From positions 1-64,000 of the forward strand of contig NZ_JAAZQJ010000009.1 of assembly GCF_012275375.1 (NCBI RefSeq): a DNA stretch of 64,000 bases. The letters are read 5' to 3'. The stretch comes from Dyella sp. SG609. GTDB lineage: Bacteria; Pseudomonadota; Gammaproteobacteria; Xanthomonadales; Rhodanobacteraceae. Positions within the stretch are counted from its first letter, which is position 1. The number at the start of each line of letters is the position of its first letter. Both the position numbers and the translations under genes were made by a program. Shown in pieces: positions 43,143 through 52,052 of the stretch. The notes beneath the pieces were generated by a model. The model saw only the letters and a list, made by a program, of their open reading frames with translations. It made no database searches and was not told the DNA's origin.

Positions 43143-43869
<727 letters not shown>

Positions 43870-43873
<4 letters not shown>

Positions 43874-45447
43874 GGCGCGGCTCCGTTGAAATCGATGAAT
43901 TGCGGGGTGGCTTGCAGGCGCTCCAGGCACTTCGCGTCGAGCTTGGCCGGCGCCAGGTCTTCCACGAAATGCTTGAGCAGGTCCGGCGCGCAGCCGGCCG
44001 TCACCACGTTGTGGCCCTGTCCCTTGAGCACGAAGTGGCGGCCGTTGGCGAAGCCCTTCAGCACGGTGTCGCCATAGGCCGGCGGCGTCACCGGGTCGTA
44101 CTCGCCGGAGAACAGCAGGGCGGGCTTGTCGCTCTTCACCGGCTGGTGGAAGTCGGCCGGGCGCGTGCCCTTGGGCCACACCGAACACACCGCCTGCAAG
44201 GTGTCGAGCACGCGGGTGCCGAGCATGGAGTGCGCGTCCTGCGGGCGCGGCGTGAACAGGTCGGCGTCTTCGCTGCAGATCACCGAGGACTGCATGCCGC
44301 CGTTCATGGTGTCCGACAGATCGCCCGACAGCAGCTTGGCCTGGCCCAGCAGCGGGCCGACATCGCCATGCGCGGCCGCGTCGATCGACACCGGCAGCAG
44401 CGCGGCGGTGATCGGGGAGTAAGCGAACATGCGCACCACGCTGGCCAGCGAGTACTCGCTCAGCACGCGCTGCACGCTCTGGTAGTTCTGCGGATCGCGG
44501 AAGCTGACCTGGTGCGGATTGGCGCGCAGCGCGTCGCGCAGCTGGTACAGCGTCTGGTAGGGGTCGCCGAAGCGATCGTGGCAGGCCTTGTCCGCCGTGC
44601 AGCGTGCGAACTGCGCCTTGAGCGCGCTTTCCAGGTTCTGCGCGAAGTCTTCGCCCAGCACCAGTTCGTTTGGCACCACGCCGTCCAGCACCACCGCGCG
44701 CACCGCCTCCGGATGGCGCATCAGGTACTGCTGGGCCATGCGCGTGCCGTAGGAAACGCCGACCAGGTCGAAGCTCGGCGAACCCAGCGCGCGGCGCAGG
44801 TCGTCCAGATCCTGCGTGGCCACCGTGGTGGTGTAGTAGCGCGGATCGGCCTTGCCTTGGAGCTGCTTGAGGCAGGCCGCGGTTTCGGCGCGCAGCCTGG
44901 CGGGGTCGAAGGCGAGCTCTTCGTCGCTGCCCGGTTTCGCTTCGACCGGCTTGCAGGTCAGCGGGTTGGAGCCGCCGGTGCCGCGCTGGTCCAGCAGCAG
45001 CACGTGGCGGTGCGCCAGCAGCGGCTGCAGCGCGGGCGCCACGCCGGGCCAGGTTTCGGTGGCCGCCTGGCCGGGGCCGCCGGCCAGCAGCACCACCATG
45101 TCGTCGGTGGCGACCTGGGCGCTGCTGCGGATCACGCCGAACTTCAGCTTGATCTTGCGGCTGTGCGGGTCGTCGCGGTTCTCCGGCACCTCGAACGGCG
45201 CGCACCACGCCGCCGTGGTCATGCCGCTGTTGGGCTGGCCCAGCTCGCACGGCGTCAGCGTGAGCGAACCGAGCCGCCAGGTTTCGGGCCGGGCCGGCGC
45301 GGCGGATGCCGCGGCGGCCGGCGTGCCGTCGTCCGCCGCGGCCGCGTCGTTGCCGCCGCCGCGCGCATGGAACTGGTTCCAGGCCAGCGCGCCCAACCCC
45401 AGCGCGACGGCGGCGATGCGCACCATGGTGCGTCCCTTGATGGCCAT
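43870..45447 (-). CDS. TAP-like alpha/beta hydrolase (peptidase-type), exported or anchored
   Basis: A 525-aa alpha/beta hydrolase with an N-terminal anchor/signal (VRIAAVALGLGALAWN, about 9-24) and an Ala/Asp-rich linker to about residue 55. LAGGPGQ (121-127) forms the oxyanion hole, GVSYGTR gives nucleophile Ser232, and SGEYDPVTPP and GQGHNVV near the end hold the Asp and His. The C-terminal third has the TAP-like extension found in tripeptidyl aminopeptidases and proline iminopeptidases. It should cleave short peptides outside the cytoplasm. It overlaps the ABC ATPase gene by 4 bp (ATGA). With the M49-like lipoprotein gene it makes two peptidase genes in one operon with an exporter. Confidence 0.82.
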
Positions 45448-45501
45448 TGCTTGTGTTCCCCTCGCTCATGCGGCCGTGCGGCCGCTGTCATCCCCAATGC
45501 G

Positions 45502-45708
45502 TCAGTGCCCCGCCTCGCCGTCCGGCTGGAAGATCGCTTCGATCGGCTGCTCGAACAGCCGCGCGATCTTGAAAGCCAGCGGCAGGCTGGGGTCGTACTT
45601 GCCGGTTTCGACCGCGTTGACGGTCTGCCGCGACACGTCCAGCCGCGCGGCCAGGTCGGCCTGCGACCAGCCGCGCCCGGCGCGCAGTTCGCGTACCCGG
45701 TTCTCCAT
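45502..45708 (-). CDS. small XRE-family regulator
   Basis: A 68-aa single-domain helix-turn-helix protein: MENRVRELRAGRGWSQADLAARLDVSRQTVNAVETGKYDPSLPLAFKIARLF covers the five-helix fold, with the recognition helix SRQTVNAVETG. It resembles YozG-like regulators coupled to membrane proteins. It sits 4 bp downstream of the membrane protein gene and upstream of the hydrolase-ABC genes. It is the obvious candidate to bind the paired palindromes in the operon promoter. Dimers of such proteins recognise short dyads, which fits. Confidence 0.85.
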   Translation of the reverse strand: MENRVRELRAGRGWSQADLAARLDVSRQTVNAVETGKYDPSLPLAFKIARLFEQPIEAIFQPDGEAGH

Positions 45709-45712
45709 CGCG

Positions 45713-46321
45713 TCAGTCGCGGTAGCGGCGCTTGGCCCAGGCCAGGGTCGGGCCGTAGACCAGCATCAGCGCCGGAAACACCAGCAGCAGCACGGTGCCG
45801 TCCAGGCTGACCACCTTGGCCGCGGCCAGAAAGCCGACGGCCACGCTGAGCACCGCCACCACCCCCGCGGCCAGCGCCAGCGCCTGCAGGTGCAGGCGCT
45901 GCATGAATTCGTCGCTGGCGGTGACGTAGCGGAACAGCGAGACCGCCATCGCCGCCACCGGCAACGCCGGCGCCAGCGCGATCAGCGCCTTCAGCCAGGC
46001 CGTGCCGGTGGTCTTGTGCAGCGGCCATACGAACAGCATCAGGGCGAAGTACACCGCCATGGCCGGCACGAATTCGGCGAGGTAGCGGCGGTCCTCGCGG
46101 CGCATTTCGCCGTCCGCTTCCGAACAGGCGGTGGCGCGCGACACGTAGGCGAGCAGCCAGGTCAGCGCGACCAGCAGCACCAGGGCCAGCACGCGCGAGC
46201 CGGTGCCATGCAGGCGGGCCATCAGCCCGACGACCGCGAAATACCCCGCCATGATCAGCCCCAGCAGCAGGCGCCGGGCCCACGCCGGCCAAGCCGCCAT
46301 GCGCCTGGTCAGACTCTCCAT
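45713..46321 (-). CDS. membrane protein, first gene of the XRE-linked operon
   Basis: A 202-aa integral membrane protein with about six helices: GLIMAGYFAVVGLMARL, LALVLLVALTWLLAYV, FVPAMAVYFALMLFVWPL and three more up to residue 195. It ends in a basic tail (WAKRRYRD). ATG 46321 has GGAGG five bases upstream; ATG 46333 (MEGAMESL) is an alternative. No family was recognised beyond a general resemblance to small membrane proteins found next to YozG-like regulators. Its gap to the XRE gene is 4 bp, so the two are one unit. The palindromic operators lie 50-110 bp upstream. Confidence 0.65.
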   Translation of the reverse strand: MESLTRRMAAWPAWARRLLLGLIMAGYFAVVGLMARLHGTGSRVLALVLLVALTWLLAYVSRATACSEADGEMRREDRRYLAEFVPAMAVYFALMLFVWPLHKTTGTAWLKALIALAPALPVAAMAVSLFRYVTASDEFMQRLHLQALALAAGVVAVLSVAVGFLAAAKVVSLDGTVLLLVFPALMLVYGPTLAWAKRRYRD

Positions 46322-46368
46322 CGCCCCCTCCATACGCCTCGCTCCCCCGTCGATCAGGACGCCTGCCG

Positions 46369-46386
46369 TGTCAAGCAAGCTTGACA
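46369..46386. promoter_or_regulatory. operator copy 2 (at the transcription start)
   Basis: TGTCAAGC-AA-GCTTGACA, a perfect dyad with 8-bp arms. It overlaps the predicted start of minus-strand transcription, so binding would block initiation. Confidence 0.65.
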
Positions 46387-46388
46387 GC

Positions 46389-46417
46389 ATGCTAGGCAGG
46401 GCCCGGCGCCATGTCAA
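46389..46417 (-). promoter_or_regulatory. promoter of the XRE-linked operon
   Basis: On the minus strand, TTGACA (46417-46412), a 17-bp spacer and TAGCAT (46394-46389). The -35 box is part of operator copy 1, and operator copy 2 overlaps the start point, a textbook layout for autorepression. Confidence 0.65.
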
Positions 46418-46429
46418 GCACGCTTGACA
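46412..46429. promoter_or_regulatory. operator copy 1 (over the -35 box)
   Basis: TGTCAAGC-AC-GCTTGACA, identical in its arms to copy 2, with 43 bp between the two (about four helical turns, same face). Probable binding site of the 68-aa XRE protein. Confidence 0.65.
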
Positions 46430-46762
46430 GGAGCACTGTAAACCTGGGCGTTTGTACGATTTTTTGCGTACAGGCAAGGACTTGGCCCACGGAGGTCACT
46501 TTTTGACCCTCCATGTCCTCGACAAATTTTTGACGTTGCTTAATCGTTGGTAGGAAAATTCTGAGAGATTGTTCTCAGATTTAAGTGTCAACTAGATCAC
46601 GTTTTTTGGCATGGCTTCTGCATAGGCCCATCGCCAACGAGGGAAGCGCCGGCAGCGCCCTCCCCTCGGAGAAAGACGCAGGGGGACGAGAGACCAAGCC
46701 CGCGTCCGGAGCGCAACCACTGCCGTACCCAACCAAAAACCCGTTAAGGACAAAGGCATACC
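46430..46762. other. AT-rich upstream region of the fimbrial operon
   Basis: No gene. Three short dyads are visible: TGTACG-N8-CGTACA (46453-46472, T-rich loop), GGTCA-CTTTT-TGACC (within 46491-46515) and CTGAGA-N6-TCTCAG (46561-46578). TTGACG at 46530 is a -35-like hexamer without a convincing -10. The pilin ribosome site AAGGA is at about 46745. The long AT-rich leader suggests a regulated promoter, but the exact start could not be fixed. Confidence 0.45.
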
Positions 46763-47296
46763 ATGAAGAACGTTCTCGCCACCGCCCTGATCGCCGCCCT
46801 GGGCTTTGCCGCCCTGGCCCCGAACCAGGCTTCGGCCGCCGACGGCACCATCAACATCACCGGCTCCGTCAACGCCTCCACCTGCAAGATCAACGGCGCC
46901 AACAGCCCGGCCACGGTCAACGTGACCCTGCCGACCGTGTCGACCACCTCGCTGAGCGCCGCCGGCACGACCGCTGGCCGCACCGCCTTCGCGCTGGCCC
47001 TGAGCAACTGCGGCTCGCTGACCAAGGCCCAGACCTTCTTCGAGCCGGGCCCGACCATCATGGCCGACGGCAACCTGAAGAACGGCGGCAGCGCCACCGG
47101 CGTCGAAGTGCAGCTGCTCAACAGCGACTTCAGCGCGATCAACCTGGCCGGCACGGCCTCGACCCAGAACTCGCAGCAGGTCGCCCTGACCAGCGGCGCC
47201 GGCAACCTGAACTACTACGCGCAGTACTTCGCGACCGCCGCCGCCGGCGCCGGCAACGTGACCACCTCCGTGCAGTTCACGATGCTTTACCAGTAA
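46763..47296 (+). CDS. major fimbrial subunit (type 1-like pilin)
   Basis: A 177-aa pilin: signal peptide cleaved after ASA (residue 25), then the type 1 pilin fold with Cys pair in NASTCKING and LSNCGS (disulphide), alternating beta strands, and the C-terminal YYAQYF...VQFTMLYQ strand recognised by the chaperone by donor-strand complementation. It is the first and presumably most abundant product of the operon. Its N-terminal extension (ADGTINITGSV) carries alternating hydrophobic residues for strand exchange between subunits. Followed by two strong hairpins before the chaperone gene. Confidence 0.88.
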   Translation: MKNVLATALIAALGFAALAPNQASAADGTINITGSVNASTCKINGANSPATVNVTLPTVSTTSLSAAGTTAGRTAFALALSNCGSLTKAQTFFEPGPTIMADGNLKNGGSATGVEVQLLNSDFSAINLAGTASTQNSQQVALTSGAGNLNYYAQYFATAAAGAGNVTTSVQFTMLYQ

Positions 47297-47335
47297 GTCC
47301 CGCCCGGCTAGGCGGTCAGTTGTAGAGGCAAGTCC

Positions 47336-47400
47336 GCGCCGGAACCCATGTGGCTCGACCCCATGCGGTTCCGGCGCCCACTCCGCCGCCACCGGCGGAG
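47336..47400 (+). promoter_or_regulatory. tandem hairpins between pilin and chaperone genes
   Basis: The first is GCGCCGGAACC / GGTTCCGGCGC (47336-47346 and 47367-47377), a perfect 11-bp stem; the second is CTCCGCCG-CCAC-CGGCGGAG (47381-47400), a perfect 8-bp stem. No T-tract follows, so full termination is unlikely. RNA stabilisation or partial termination fits the need for excess pilin over chaperone and usher. Confidence 0.6.
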
Positions 47401-47428
47401 CATCTCAAGTTCGCAGCGAGGGAAATCC

Positions 47429-48166
47429 ATGAGGAAGTTTGTCTGCGCCCTGGGCGCGGGCCTGCTGGCCCTGTGTCTCGGCGCTCCGGCCGCGCACGCC
47501 AATGTATTGATCGGCGGCACCCGCGTGGTCTTCCCCGCGAAGGATGGCGAAGTGACCGTGCGTCTGACCAACGACAACGACCACCCCGTGCTGGTCGAGT
47601 CGTGGATCGACCGCGGCGATGTGCATAGCACCCCCGAATCCGTCGATGTGCCCTTTCTGATCACGCCTCCGCTGTTCCGCATGGAGCAGAAGAAGGAGCA
47701 GAGCCTGCGCATCGTCTACACGCACGAGCAGCTGCCGGCCGACCGCGAGTCGCTGTTCTGGCTCAACGTGCTGGAAGTGCCGCCTAAGCCCACCGGCCCG
47801 CAGGCCGAGGGCCAGAACCTGCTGCAGCTGGCGCTGCGTTCGCGCCTGAAGCTGTTCTACCGTCCGGCCGGCCTGCAGGGCGATCCGCTGAAGGCGCCGT
47901 CGCAGCTGACCTGGAAGGTCGACGCCGACGGCAAGGCGCTGGTGGCGCACAACCCCACGCCGTTCCACGTCACCATTTCCGAGCTCAGCGTGAGCGTCGG
48001 CGGCAAGGCCGTCGCCGCGGAGCTGGGCATGGTCGCGCCGCTGTCGGACCTGCGCCTGCCGCTGCACGACGGCGCGCCGAAGCCTGCCGCCGGCAGCGTG
48101 GTGAAGTTCACCGCGATCAACGATTTCGGCGCCGCCGACAGCTACACGGGCGCCATCGCCCCGTGA
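47429..48166 (+). CDS. periplasmic fimbrial chaperone (FimC/PapD family)
   Basis: A 245-aa chaperone with a signal peptide (cleavage after AHA, residue 24) and the two immunoglobulin-like domains. The family's G1-strand and hinge motifs are visible: TRVVFPAKDGEVTVRLTNDNDHPVLVESWID (about 30-60), PFLITPPLFRMEQKKEQSLRI, and the signature SLFWLNVLEVPPKP near 111-124. It caps pilin subunits by donating a strand and delivers them to the usher. ATG 47429 is supported by GAGGG upstream and a good signal peptide. The GTGA at its stop starts the usher gene. Confidence 0.92.
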   Translation: MRKFVCALGAGLLALCLGAPAAHANVLIGGTRVVFPAKDGEVTVRLTNDNDHPVLVESWIDRGDVHSTPESVDVPFLITPPLFRMEQKKEQSLRIVYTHEQLPADRESLFWLNVLEVPPKPTGPQAEGQNLLQLALRSRLKLFYRPAGLQGDPLKAPSQLTWKVDADGKALVAHNPTPFHVTISELSVSVGGKAVAAELGMVAPLSDLRLPLHDGAPKPAAGSVVKFTAINDFGAADSYTGAIAP

Positions 48167-50934
48167 GCTTCCTGCGCGCCAGCCACGGCAGCGACCGCAA
48201 CGGCGGCCACTGTGGCCGGCGTGCGCTGCTGTGCCTGGCGATCGCCGGCGCGCTGGGCGGCTGGAGCCTGGGCGCGCTCGCCGCGGCGCCGGCGGCGGCG
48301 AACGGCGCGGCCGCTTCCGGCGCCGACGCCTCGGCGCCGGTGGAAGCGAGCTTCGACCGCAACCTGCTGTCGGGCGCCGGCCGCAACACCGGCGACCTCT
48401 CCCGCTTCGAGCGCGGCACCATCGTGGTACCCGGTGTCTACCGCACCGACATCTTCCTCAACGGCGCCTGGGTGGCGCGCGGCGACGTGCGTTTCGCTTC
48501 GCCCAAGCCCGATGCCAACGCCATCCCGTGCCTGTCGAAGGAACTGTTCGACCGCCTCGGCCTGCCGCTGCAGAAGCTGTCCGCCGAACAGCAGGCGAAG
48601 CTCAACGACGCGCAGGGCTGCCTGGACATCGGCAGCCTGATCGACGCGGCCAGCATGAACTTCGACCAGCCGAACCTGCGCCTGGACGTGAGCGTGCCGC
48701 AGGCCTGGCTGGGCACCCGCGCGCGCGGCTACGTGAGCCCGGAAAACTGGGACCGCGGCGTCAACGCGGCGCTGCTCAACTACAGCTTCAACAGCTACCG
48801 CACGCGCAACGGCGGCGTCAGCCAGACGTCGTCCTTCCTCGGCCTCAACACCGGCATCAACCTCGGCGGCTGGCAGCTGCGCCACGATTCGACGCTGCTG
48901 ATGCAGTCCGGCGCCGCCGGCGCACCGTCGCGCCGCCACTGGGAAAACATCGACACCTATCTGCGCCGCGACCTGCCGTCGCTGCGCGCGCAGATGACCA
49001 TCGGCGATTCGTATACCGGCGGCGAGCTGTTCGACAGCGTCAGCATCCGCGGCGTGCAGATCGCCACCGACGACCGCATGCTGCCGGATTCGCTGCGCGG
49101 CTACGCGCCGACCGTGCGCGGCGTGGCCGAGTCCAACGCCAAGGTGACGGTGCGCCAGAACGGCATCGTGCTGTACGAAACCACGGTGTCGCCGGGTCCG
49201 TTCGTGATCTCGGATCTTTACTCCACCGGCTACGGCGGCGACCTCAATGTCACCGTCACCGAAGCCGACGGCCGCATCCGCAACTTCACCGTGCCCTACG
49301 CCTCGGTGCCGCAGCTGCTGCGCCCGGGCGTCACGCGCTTCTCGGTGGTGGCCGGCGAGCTGCACGACACCTCGATCCACGCCAAGCCGGCGATCGCGCA
49401 GGCCACCGTGCAGCACGGCTTCAGCAACCTGCTCACCGGCTACGCCGGCATCGTCGGCACCTCCGGCTACGGCGCGGTGCAGGTGGGCGGCGCGTTCAAC
49501 ACGCACTACGGCGCGATCGCGCTGGACGTCACCGCGGCGCGCACCGAGATCCCCGGCCAGTCCAGCCAGGACGGCCAGAGCGTGCGGCTGAGCTACAGCA
49601 AGATCATCCCGGAGAGCAACACGTCCTTCAGCGTGGCCACCTACCGCTATTCCACCAGCGGCTACCTGGGCCTGCGCGACGCGCTGCTGACCCGCGACAT
49701 CGCGCGCGGCTACCGCTACGTCGACCCCACCACGCTCACCACCATCAACGGCGTGAGCACGCCCGACCTGCTCACGCCGGAGCAGCGCCAGGCGCTGCAG
49801 GGCGCGTCCAACAGCTTCACCAGCTTCACCCGCCAGCTCGACCGCCAGCGCAGCCGCTTCGACATCAACGTCAACCAGCGCCTGGGCCAGAGCGGCGGCA
49901 CCGTCTACGTCACCGGCTCCGCGGTGGACTACTGGAGCCGCAGCGGCACCGACGTGCAGTTCCAGGTGGGCTACAACAACGCGTTCCGCCGCCTGAGCTA
50001 CAACCTGTCGGCCACGCGCGTGCGCGACGTCAACGGCCGCTTCAGCAACCAGTTCTTCGCCAGCATCTCGCTGCCGCTGGGCGACAGCGTGCACGCGCCG
50101 ACCTTCGGCGCCACCGTGAGCCACGACAGCAGCGGCCATTCGCTGGCCCAGGGCACCTTGAGCGGCACCGCCGGCGTCGACAACGAATACAGCTACGGCG
50201 CCACCGCCACGCACGACAACGGCGGCAACGGTACGGATTCCAGCAATGCCGGCACTGTGTACGGCGGCTACCGCAGCCCGTTCGCGCAGTTCAACGCCAG
50301 CTACGGCAAGGGCAGCGGCTACTCGCAGGCCTCGGTCACCGTGGCCGGTTCCGTGGTGGCGCATCCGGGCGGCGTGACCTTCGGCCAGCCGATGGGCGAC
50401 ACCGTGGCGATCGTCTCCGCGCCGGACGCCAAGGGCGCGCGCGTGCTCAACGCCGCCGGCGTGCGCATCAACGGCGCCGGCTATGCGCTGGTGCCCTACC
50501 TCACGCCGTACAACCGCAACACCGTGCAGATCGACCCGAAGGGCCTGCCGCTGTCGGTGCAGATGGAAAGCACCAGCGCCGAAACGGCGCCGCATGCCGG
50601 CGCCGTGGTGATGCTGCGCTACAAGACCGAAAGCGGCCGCTCGATGATCGTGCGCGTGAAGCAGGCCGACGGCCGCGTGGTGCCGTTCGGTGCCGAAGTG
50701 GTGGACGAGAACGGCAAGAACGTGGGCGTGGTCGGCCAGGCCGGGCGTATCCTGGCCCGCGTCGCGGGCGACCGCGGCGTGCTGAGCGTGCAGTGGCAGG
50801 ATGCCGACGAGAACGCGCTGCGCTGCCAGTTCCCCTATCAATTGCCCGCTGCGGCCAAGGGCGCGGCGGACAGCTACCAGAAGTTCGACGCCACCTGTAC
50901 CGCGGCGGTGTCGGGCAGCGGGAGCCACCCGTGA
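48163..50934 (+). CDS. fimbrial outer-membrane usher (FimD family)
   Basis: A 923-aa usher translated from GTG 48163, overlapping the chaperone stop by 4 bp. The long N-terminal region (about 45 residues with a signal peptide ending near GALAAAPAAA) precedes the N-terminal domain (FDRNLLSGAGRNTGDLSRFE to about 190). The 24-strand translocation barrel with plug follows (YGGDLNVTVTEADGRIRNFTVPYASVPQLLRPG near 360-390) and two C-terminal domains (near 760-920). Family motifs RGYAPTVRGVAESNAKVTVRQNG and GVRINGAGYALVPYLTPYN are intact. It secretes and anchors the fimbria. Confidence 0.95.
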   Translation: MSFLRASHGSDRNGGHCGRRALLCLAIAGALGGWSLGALAAAPAAANGAAASGADASAPVEASFDRNLLSGAGRNTGDLSRFERGTIVVPGVYRTDIFLNGAWVARGDVRFASPKPDANAIPCLSKELFDRLGLPLQKLSAEQQAKLNDAQGCLDIGSLIDAASMNFDQPNLRLDVSVPQAWLGTRARGYVSPENWDRGVNAALLNYSFNSYRTRNGGVSQTSSFLGLNTGINLGGWQLRHDSTLLMQSGAAGAPSRRHWENIDTYLRRDLPSLRAQMTIGDSYTGGELFDSVSIRGVQIATDDRMLPDSLRGYAPTVRGVAESNAKVTVRQNGIVLYETTVSPGPFVISDLYSTGYGGDLNVTVTEADGRIRNFTVPYASVPQLLRPGVTRFSVVAGELHDTSIHAKPAIAQATVQHGFSNLLTGYAGIVGTSGYGAVQVGGAFNTHYGAIALDVTAARTEIPGQSSQDGQSVRLSYSKIIPESNTSFSVATYRYSTSGYLGLRDALLTRDIARGYRYVDPTTLTTINGVSTPDLLTPEQRQALQGASNSFTSFTRQLDRQRSRFDINVNQRLGQSGGTVYVTGSAVDYWSRSGTDVQFQVGYNNAFRRLSYNLSATRVRDVNGRFSNQFFASISLPLGDSVHAPTFGATVSHDSSGHSLAQGTLSGTAGVDNEYSYGATATHDNGGNGTDSSNAGTVYGGYRSPFAQFNASYGKGSGYSQASVTVAGSVVAHPGGVTFGQPMGDTVAIVSAPDAKGARVLNAAGVRINGAGYALVPYLTPYNRNTVQIDPKGLPLSVQMESTSAETAPHAGAVVMLRYKTESGRSMIVRVKQADGRVVPFGAEVVDENGKNVGVVGQAGRILARVAGDRGVLSVQWQDADENALRCQFPYQLPAAAKGAADSYQKFDATCTAAVSGSGSHP

Positions 50935-51956
50935 TGCGCATGTTCCATTTCTCGCGACGCATCGGCGGCCTGTTGCTGCTGGCGCTGCTGCTGTGCCTGC
51001 TGCCGCTGGGCGCCAGCGCGGCGGTGAACTGCACGATCACCAACAATACGCTGAGCATCGGCAACGTCAGCGTGTCGCCCAGCGCGCCGGTGGGCACGGT
51101 GCTGGCTACTTCAGGCACCGCGCCGATCACCATCAGCTGCACCGGCATGCCGTACGACAACACGGCGCAGGGCAAGGTGGTGACGATGCAGGCGGGCAAC
51201 CTGGCGCCGCGCGATCCCAGCGATCCGCCCAGCGGCGGCGGCATCGCCTTCGACACTAATGTGCAGGGCGTGGCCCTGGTGGTCACCGCGACGCCGGTGC
51301 AGGCCTCGGACAGCGCCTGCCTGCGCTGCGGCCCGGGCAGCACGGCGGGCTTCGAAGCGGTGACGGTCAACTACCCCACCACCAGCGCGACCTCCACCTT
51401 CACCGCCAAGCTGGTCAAGACCGGCCCGATCACGCCCGGTGCACTGGGTTCGATCCAGCTCATGCAGTTCTGGTGGTACATCTACGGCAAGACCTCCAGC
51501 GTCGGCCCGCTGTCCAGCCTCACCTTCAGCGGCGGCAATGTCAGCGTGATCGCCTGCTCGGTGAATACCGATTCGCAGACGCTCAACGTGGCCCTGCCGC
51601 CGGTGAGCACCAGCGCGCTGACGGCCGTCGGCGCCACCGCCGCGACCACGGCGTTCAAGATCAACCTCAGCTGCCAGTCGGGTTCGAACGTGTCCATCAC
51701 GCTGGCCACGTCCACGCCGGGCACCGGCGCTGGCGTGATCGCGCCGGCCACCGGCACCGGCAAGGCGGCGAACGTGGGCGTGCGCCTGCTCGACGGCAGC
51801 CGCAATCCGGTGACCTTCAACACAGCGAAGTCGCTGGGCGCCACGCCCAATGGCACGCTGAGCATTCCGTACTACGCGCAGTACTACCTGACCGCCACGC
51901 CGGCCGGCAGCGGCCAGGTGACGGCGACGGCTACTTACACGCTGACCTACCAATAG
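50934..51956 (+). CDS. two-domain fimbrial tip adhesin
   Basis: A 340-aa exported protein (signal peptide to about residue 29). Residues 30-205 form a unique beta-rich putative receptor-binding domain with a CxxC pair (SACLRCGP). The C-terminal half (about 206-340) is a pilin domain (ACSVNTDSQTLNVALPPVS, ... ATATYTLTYQ) that would plug into the fibre. This FimH-like two-domain layout places it at the tip. Its ATG lies inside the usher stop (TGATG, one-base overlap), so translation is coupled. The receptor is unknown. Confidence 0.82.
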   Translation: MRMFHFSRRIGGLLLLALLLCLLPLGASAAVNCTITNNTLSIGNVSVSPSAPVGTVLATSGTAPITISCTGMPYDNTAQGKVVTMQAGNLAPRDPSDPPSGGGIAFDTNVQGVALVVTATPVQASDSACLRCGPGSTAGFEAVTVNYPTTSATSTFTAKLVKTGPITPGALGSIQLMQFWWYIYGKTSSVGPLSSLTFSGGNVSVIACSVNTDSQTLNVALPPVSTSALTAVGATAATTAFKINLSCQSGSNVSITLATSTPGTGAGVIAPATGTGKAANVGVRLLDGSRNPVTFNTAKSLGATPNGTLSIPYYAQYYLTATPAGSGQVTATATYTLTYQ

Positions 51957-52052
51957 CGCCGCGGGCGCCAGTCAGCACGGCCAGCCGCGGCTGGCCGCCA
52001 TCCGCCGCCGCTGCCGGGGAAGGCACGGCGGCATGCAGGGGGAAACAACGTG

